Shown piece after piece: positions 5,623 through 8,566 of a stretch of 8,566 nt of DNA (the stretch's first letter is position 1; each line of letters opens with the position of its first letter). Position numbers and translations under genes: made by a program. The DNA comes from JANNAV01 sp031384695 (GTDB lineage: Bacteria > Pseudomonadota > Alphaproteobacteria > Rhodobacterales > Rhodobacteraceae), in the NCBI GenBank assembly GCA_031384695.1, contig JANNAV010000367.1, forward strand, positions 1 to 8,566. The letters are read 5' to 3'. Below the pieces are notes generated by a model. The model saw only the letters and a program-made list of their open reading frames with translations. It was not told the DNA's origin and made no database searches.

Positions 5623-6960
5623 TTGCCTTTGTCATGTTTCGAGACGTTGTTATCAAAGATTGAAGACAAATCTGCTGCAATCGGAATCATCGGCCTGGGC
5701 TATGTCGGGTTGCCATTGGCTGTCACCGTGGCGAAACGCGGCCTGAGCGTGACCGGGTTTGATATCGATCTGCACAAGATCACCGCCCTGACCGCTGGCA
5801 AAAGCTATATCGAGGCGGTCGAGGATGCGGATATTGCCGCGCTGCAGGCGGCGGGAAAGGTGCAGTGGACCGCTGGCTTCGCCGCCCTGTCACGGATGGA
5901 TGTCATCGTCATCTGCGTCCCCACGCCCCTGACCGCACATCGCGATCCGGATCTGTCTTTCGTGACCAATACGGCAGAAGAGATTGCCCGCCACCTGTCC
6001 AGCGCCACACTCGTCGTGCTGGAATCAACGACTTATCCCGGCACCACTGCCGAGGTGATGACACCCATCCTCGCGAAATCCGGTCTGGAGCCGGGGCGCG
6101 AGATCTTCGTGGGGTTTTCGCCGGAACGGGAAGATCCCGGGAACCGGACCTACCGAACCGCAACCATCCCCAAGATCGTGGCCGGTGACGGGGCCGAAGC
6201 CGGGCAGCTGGTGGAGGCCTTCTATCGCAGCTTCATCGACAAGGTGGTTCCGGTGTCGGGCACCCGGGTGGCCGAGGCGGTGAAAATCACCGAGAACATC
6301 TTTCGCGCCGTCAACATCGCTTTGGTGAATGAGCTGAAGGTGATCTTTGATGCCATGGGGATCGACATCTGGGAAGTGATCGACGGCGCCGCCACCAAGC
6401 CTTTCGGCTTCATGCCGTTTTATCCCGGGCCGGGTCTGGGCGGGCACTGCATTCCGATAGACCCGTTTTATCTGACGTGGAAGGCGCGCGAATATGATCT
6501 CGCCACCCGGTTCATCGAACTGGCCGGCGAGATCAACTCGAACATGCCGCATTATGTGGTTTCGCGGCTGCGCGAAATGCTGGATCGCCGCTTCGGGATC
6601 GGCTTCAGCCGGGCGCGCATCCTGATCATCGGCGTTGCTTACAAGAAGAATGTTTCGGACATGCGCGAAAGCCCTTCGATGCGTCTGATGGCCTTGCTGC
6701 AAGAGGCCGGGGCGCAGGTCGCATTTCACGATCCGCATGTGGCGGAAATCCCTAAAATGCGTGAATATCCACAGTTTCTGGGGAAAACATCGCTGCCATT
6801 CGCGGCGATCCGCGCCGCGGATTTTGACGCGATCCTGATTTCCACCGATCACGACGCGGTGGATTATGCGGCCCTTGCCGCCCTGCATCTGCCGATCATC
6901 GACACCCGCAATGCCATGGCGCGGCGTGGCCTGACCGGGGCCGATATCACCAAGGCCTGA
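5623..6960 (+). CDS. UDP-N-acetylhexosamine 6-dehydrogenase (WbpA-like)
   Basis: This 445-residue enzyme belongs to the UDP-glucose/GDP-mannose dehydrogenase family. Such enzymes oxidise C6 of a UDP-sugar to the uronate with two NAD+. Seen are the Rossmann motif GLGYVGLP (residues 24-31) and the STTYPGTTAEV region. The central helix follows, with K221 before ITENIFRAVNIALVNEL, then GGHCIPIDP with catalytic C276, and a C-terminal UDP-binding domain (GVAYKKNVSDMRESPS). The FYPGPGLGGHCIPIDPFYLT stretch and PKMRE segment match the WbpA/UDP-GlcNAc dehydrogenase branch better than plain UDP-glucose dehydrogenases, so UDP-N-acetylglucosaminuronate is the likely product (inference). TTG 5623 is preferred over in-frame GTG 5593 because of AGGAG at 5612-5616. 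It follows the Alg13-like gene by 74 bases and probably shares its transcript. No clear terminator follows it. Confidence 0.93.
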   Translation: MPLSCFETLLSKIEDKSAAIGIIGLGYVGLPLAVTVAKRGLSVTGFDIDLHKITALTAGKSYIEAVEDADIAALQAAGKVQWTAGFAALSRMDVIVICVPTPLTAHRDPDLSFVTNTAEEIARHLSSATLVVLESTTYPGTTAEVMTPILAKSGLEPGREIFVGFSPEREDPGNRTYRTATIPKIVAGDGAEAGQLVEAFYRSFIDKVVPVSGTRVAEAVKITENIFRAVNIALVNELKVIFDAMGIDIWEVIDGAATKPFGFMPFYPGPGLGGHCIPIDPFYLTWKAREYDLATRFIELAGEINSNMPHYVVSRLREMLDRRFGIGFSRARILIIGVAYKKNVSDMRESPSMRLMALLQEAGAQVAFHDPHVAEIPKMREYPQFLGKTSLPFAAIRAADFDAILISTDHDAVDYAALAALHLPIIDTRNAMARRGLTGADITKA

Positions 6961-7183
6961 GGCGCGGTCATGCCCGGTTCCGGCGCAGCGGCGCACTGAT
7001 TCGCAGCGGTGGCCAGACACATTGTTTCTTCGGAATTAACAGTTTCGCGCCAAGCGGGTATTTGCCCAACCAGTTTTGCCGGATTTGCAACCAGAGGTGG
7101 CAAAGCGCAACCACGCATCAAATTCACTTCCCCGTTGCCCGAAAGAAGACTAAATTATGACGATTGAGTGTTTTGATCGTGAA

Positions 7184-7188
7184 AAGGA
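7184..7188 (+). promoter_or_regulatory. Ribosome binding site for the VPLPA-CTERM gene
   Basis: AAGGA lies seven bases before ATG 7196. It supports that start over the in-frame ATG 7157, which would put 13 charged residues ahead of the signal peptide. Confidence 0.6.
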
Positions 7189-7195
7189 TAAGCAT

Positions 7196-7897
7196 ATGCA
7201 GATAACCTTCCGGCATTGGGCGGCAGCCGCCGCAATTGCACTCATTCCGGCATTTGCCTCCGCCACCCCGGTGACCCTGACCTATCTCAGCAGCACGGCA
7301 AACGGGCAGGCGTCAATCATCGCAGCGCCGGTGCCGACGGTCAAAGTTCTTCCCGCCGCCTTTGGGGCCTATGGCTTCAATATGAACGATTCGACGCTGA
7401 CGGTTGGTGACGCGGCTGGCAATTTCGTGGCGTGGTGCCTTGATCTGGACGACTATCTCGCGGGGGGGCCTCAACCCTACCAGACCACGACAACCCCCTT
7501 CACCAACAGCTATGGGCTGAGCGCCGCCGAGATCGCCCGTGTGAAGCTGGTGTTCGAAGCGAACTATGCCGGGCTCGTCACCTCCGATGATGATCATGCC
7601 GGCTTTCAGGTTGCGCTGTGGAACGCAATCTATGATACCGACTGGCTCGCAGGCGTAGGGACTTTCGCCATTTCCGGTACGGCGAGTGTCTTGGCCAAAG
7701 CAAACACCTTTCTGGCAGCGGCATCGATATTTGCCGGTGTGCCGGCCTATAACTTGACCTTCCTCGAAAGCACGAGTGTCCCCGTCCGGCAGAATCTGGT
7801 CACCGTTTCGCCGGTGCCGCTGCCTGCGGCGGGCTGGCTGCTGATCGCGGGCCTTGGTGGCCTTGCCGCGCTGCGCCGCAAGCGCAAGACGGCCTGA
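7196..7897 (+). CDS. VPLPA-CTERM sorting-domain secreted protein
   Basis: This 233-residue exported protein has a classic signal peptide (basic RH at 6-7, alanine-rich core, likely cleavage after ASA near residue 23). A C-terminal sorting tail fills about residues 204-233: VPLPAAGW, a hydrophobic segment ending LGGLAAL, then RRKRK. This VPLPA form of PEP-CTERM is known in Rhodobacterales and is processed by an exosortase. The mature part is Thr/Ala-rich and contains WCLDLDD and FQVALWNAIYD, patterns common in PEP-CTERM surface proteins of unknown function. The start at ATG 7196 rests on AAGGA upstream and on the signal peptide. It sits 235 bases after the dehydrogenase and just ahead of a strong terminator, so it likely has its own promoter. 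A role in EPS-associated surface structure is inference. No exosortase is in the window. Confidence 0.92.
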   Translation: MQITFRHWAAAAAIALIPAFASATPVTLTYLSSTANGQASIIAAPVPTVKVLPAAFGAYGFNMNDSTLTVGDAAGNFVAWCLDLDDYLAGGPQPYQTTTTPFTNSYGLSAAEIARVKLVFEANYAGLVTSDDDHAGFQVALWNAIYDTDWLAGVGTFAISGTASVLAKANTFLAAASIFAGVPAYNLTFLESTSVPVRQNLVTVSPVPLPAAGWLLIAGLGGLAALRRKRKTA

Positions 7898-7917
7898 GAC
7901 CACATCGCGCCATAGAT

Positions 7918-7957
7918 AAAGCAACAGGGGCGGTCTTGCGACCGCCCCTGTTGCTTT
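7918..7957 (+). terminator. Strong hairpin terminator after the VPLPA-CTERM gene
   Basis: A perfect 18-bp stem (7918-7935 pairing with 7940-7957) closes on a four-base TTGC loop. The stem core is GC-rich and its outer end is AAAG/CTTT, followed by GTT. It begins 20 bases after the stop codon. The AT ends on both sides suggest it could work in both directions, although no gene converges on it here. Intrinsic termination is the simplest reading. Confidence 0.8.
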
Positions 7958-8146
7958 GTTGCATGCACCCTGGGCCAAGCCACCGCCACCTTGCCTGCGG
8001 TTTGGCCAGAATTTCGCCACAACCATATTGTGTACTATTTTTGTAAAATCACTGTAGGCTGGAAAGGCAACATTAACGCAAGACCGGCACACTCCTGATC
8101 AGCACCACGGCAGGACAAGTTCTGGCAGATTGAGGGGAAAACAGGC

Positions 8147-8323
8147 ATGTCGATCGGATTTGTGGCTTTGGGTATGCTGTCAGGGATGACAGCGGCGCTT
8201 TACGCGCTGGGGGCAGGCGCAGGCCTGCCGGGGGCGTTGCTCACCTATGCCGGAACCGGGGCGCTGACGTTGCTGGCATCCGTCCTTCCCGGCGGCTGGA
8301 GCGAAAGCCCCGCCCTGGATTAG
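8147..8323 (+). CDS. 58-residue hydrophobic membrane miniprotein
   Basis: ATG 8147 is preceded by GAGGGG (8132-8137), nine bases away, a good ribosome binding site. The 58-residue product has two probable membrane segments, about residues 4-22 (GFVALGMLSGMTAALYALG) and 28-46 (PGALLTYAGTGALTLLASV). A short polar tail ends SESPALD. The family is not recognised. The region upstream (about 8027-8050) is AT-rich and may carry the promoter (TAAAAT at 8044-8049), but no matching -35 was found. The terminator at 7918-7957 separates it from the VPLPA-CTERM gene. The TAG stop lies immediately before the probable left end of an IS481-like element. The C-terminus could therefore be the native end or one created by the insertion. 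No function is assigned. Confidence 0.6.
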   Translation: MSIGFVALGMLSGMTAALYALGAGAGLPGALLTYAGTGALTLLASVLPGGWSESPALD

Positions 8324-8324
8324 G

Positions 8325-8566
8325 TGTATAGTCCCGCAAAGAGGTGTTACGTTTGACACTTCATTGGGGGACTTGCTTTGGGACAGGTTTTACACGGCAG
8401 CGCCACCACGGCAGAGGCGGTCCGTCGAGCGATACAGCGGAGTGAAGAGAGCGTAAGATCTCTGGCCCGGCGTTATTCGATAAGCCCGACGACGGTGCAG
8501 AAGTGGCGCAAGCGGACTTCAGTGGCAGATCGGCCGATGGGTCCGGCGGAGCCCCACTCAACCGTT
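8325..8566 (+). mobile_element. IS481-family insertion sequence, left part
   Basis: The probable left end starts at TGTATAGTCCCGC (8325), as IS481-family termini usually begin with TGT. It is followed by a short leader and the transposase start. The element runs off the window, so the right inverted repeat and target duplication cannot be seen. The exact left boundary is inference. The TTAG at 8320-8323 just outside it resembles the CTAG-type target known for Bordetella IS481. Confidence 0.7.
8378..8566 (+). CDS. IS481-family transposase, N-terminal part (cut by window end)
   Basis: The 63 visible residues read as the start of an IS481-family DDE transposase. MGQVLHGSATTAEAVRRAI is the family's familiar opening. 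A helix-turn-helix follows (SLARRYSISPTTVQKWRKR, about residues 28-46), and then the TSVADRPMGPAEP linker. The helix-turn-helix binds the element's ends; the catalytic DDE domain lies beyond the window. The start is TTG 8378, preceded by GGGGGA (8366-8371) at suitable spacing. An upstream ATG in frame was not found. Whether the full gene is intact cannot be judged from here. Confidence 0.9.
   Translation, partial: MGQVLHGSATTAEAVRRAIQRSEESVRSLARRYSISPTTVQKWRKRTSVADRPMGPAEPHSTV

Noticed and set aside
4652..5680. Long minus-strand frame of 342 codons
   Set aside because: It is the mirror of the Alg14-like and Alg13-like genes in GC-rich DNA, with no recognisable domain. The same applies to 1047-1763, 2577-3410, 6025-7020 and 7313-8092.
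7011..7026. Possible sigma-54 promoter (TGGCC and TTGT) ahead of the VPLPA-CTERM gene
   Set aside because: The spacing between the GG and the downstream TTG is one base too long and the -12 GC is missing. PEP-CTERM genes are sometimes sigma-54 regulated, but this site does not match.

Overview
The window is GC-rich chromosomal DNA of an alphaproteobacterial type, most likely Rhodobacterales (Rhodobacter/Gemmobacter/Paracoccus-like). The basis is codon use, the VPLPA variant of the PEP-CTERM sorting tail, and an Alg14/Alg13 (PssD/PssE)-like glycosyltransferase pair. The genus is inference. All recognised genes lie on the + strand and most belong to an exopolysaccharide (EPS) or surface-glycan locus.

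Layout. Positions 1-416 hold no confident gene but contain a dense set of palindromes: two diverged repeat units placed head to head (48-155 and 160-271). A FemAB-like acyltransferase follows (417-1520). Next is a 328-base gap (1521-1848) holding a third copy of the repeat (1720-1829), inverted relative to the one at 160-271. Then come a GNAT-like acetyltransferase (1849-2511) and a DegT-type PLP aminotransferase (2508-3671), overlapping by ATGA. After a 143-base gap with a run of nine C, three overlapping genes encode a CE4 polysaccharide deacetylase (3815-4561), an Alg14-like subunit (4554-5036) and an Alg13-like subunit (5033-5548). A WbpA-like nucleotide-sugar 6-dehydrogenase follows (5623-6960). 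A secreted VPLPA-CTERM protein (7196-7897) ends at a perfect 18-bp hairpin terminator. A 58-residue membrane miniprotein (8147-8323) abuts the left end of an IS481-family element, whose transposase runs off the window.

How the genes may work together (inference from families and synteny). The dehydrogenase makes a UDP-N-acetyl-hexosaminuronic acid. The aminotransferase and acetyltransferase may make or decorate an N-acylated amino sugar. The Alg14/Alg13 pair transfers a sugar onto a lipid-linked acceptor at the membrane. The deacetylase and the FemAB-like enzyme modify the polymer or its precursor. The VPLPA-CTERM protein is a probable exosortase substrate, and such systems are known to co-occur with EPS loci. 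No exosortase, polymerase, flippase or initiating transferase is inside the window.

The points most worth a second look are the inverted palindromic repeats around the FemAB-like gene, an 11-G tract in the aminotransferase close to its catalytic lysine, the C9 tract ahead of the deacetylase, the unusual lysine loop of the aminotransferase, and the miniprotein touching the IS.
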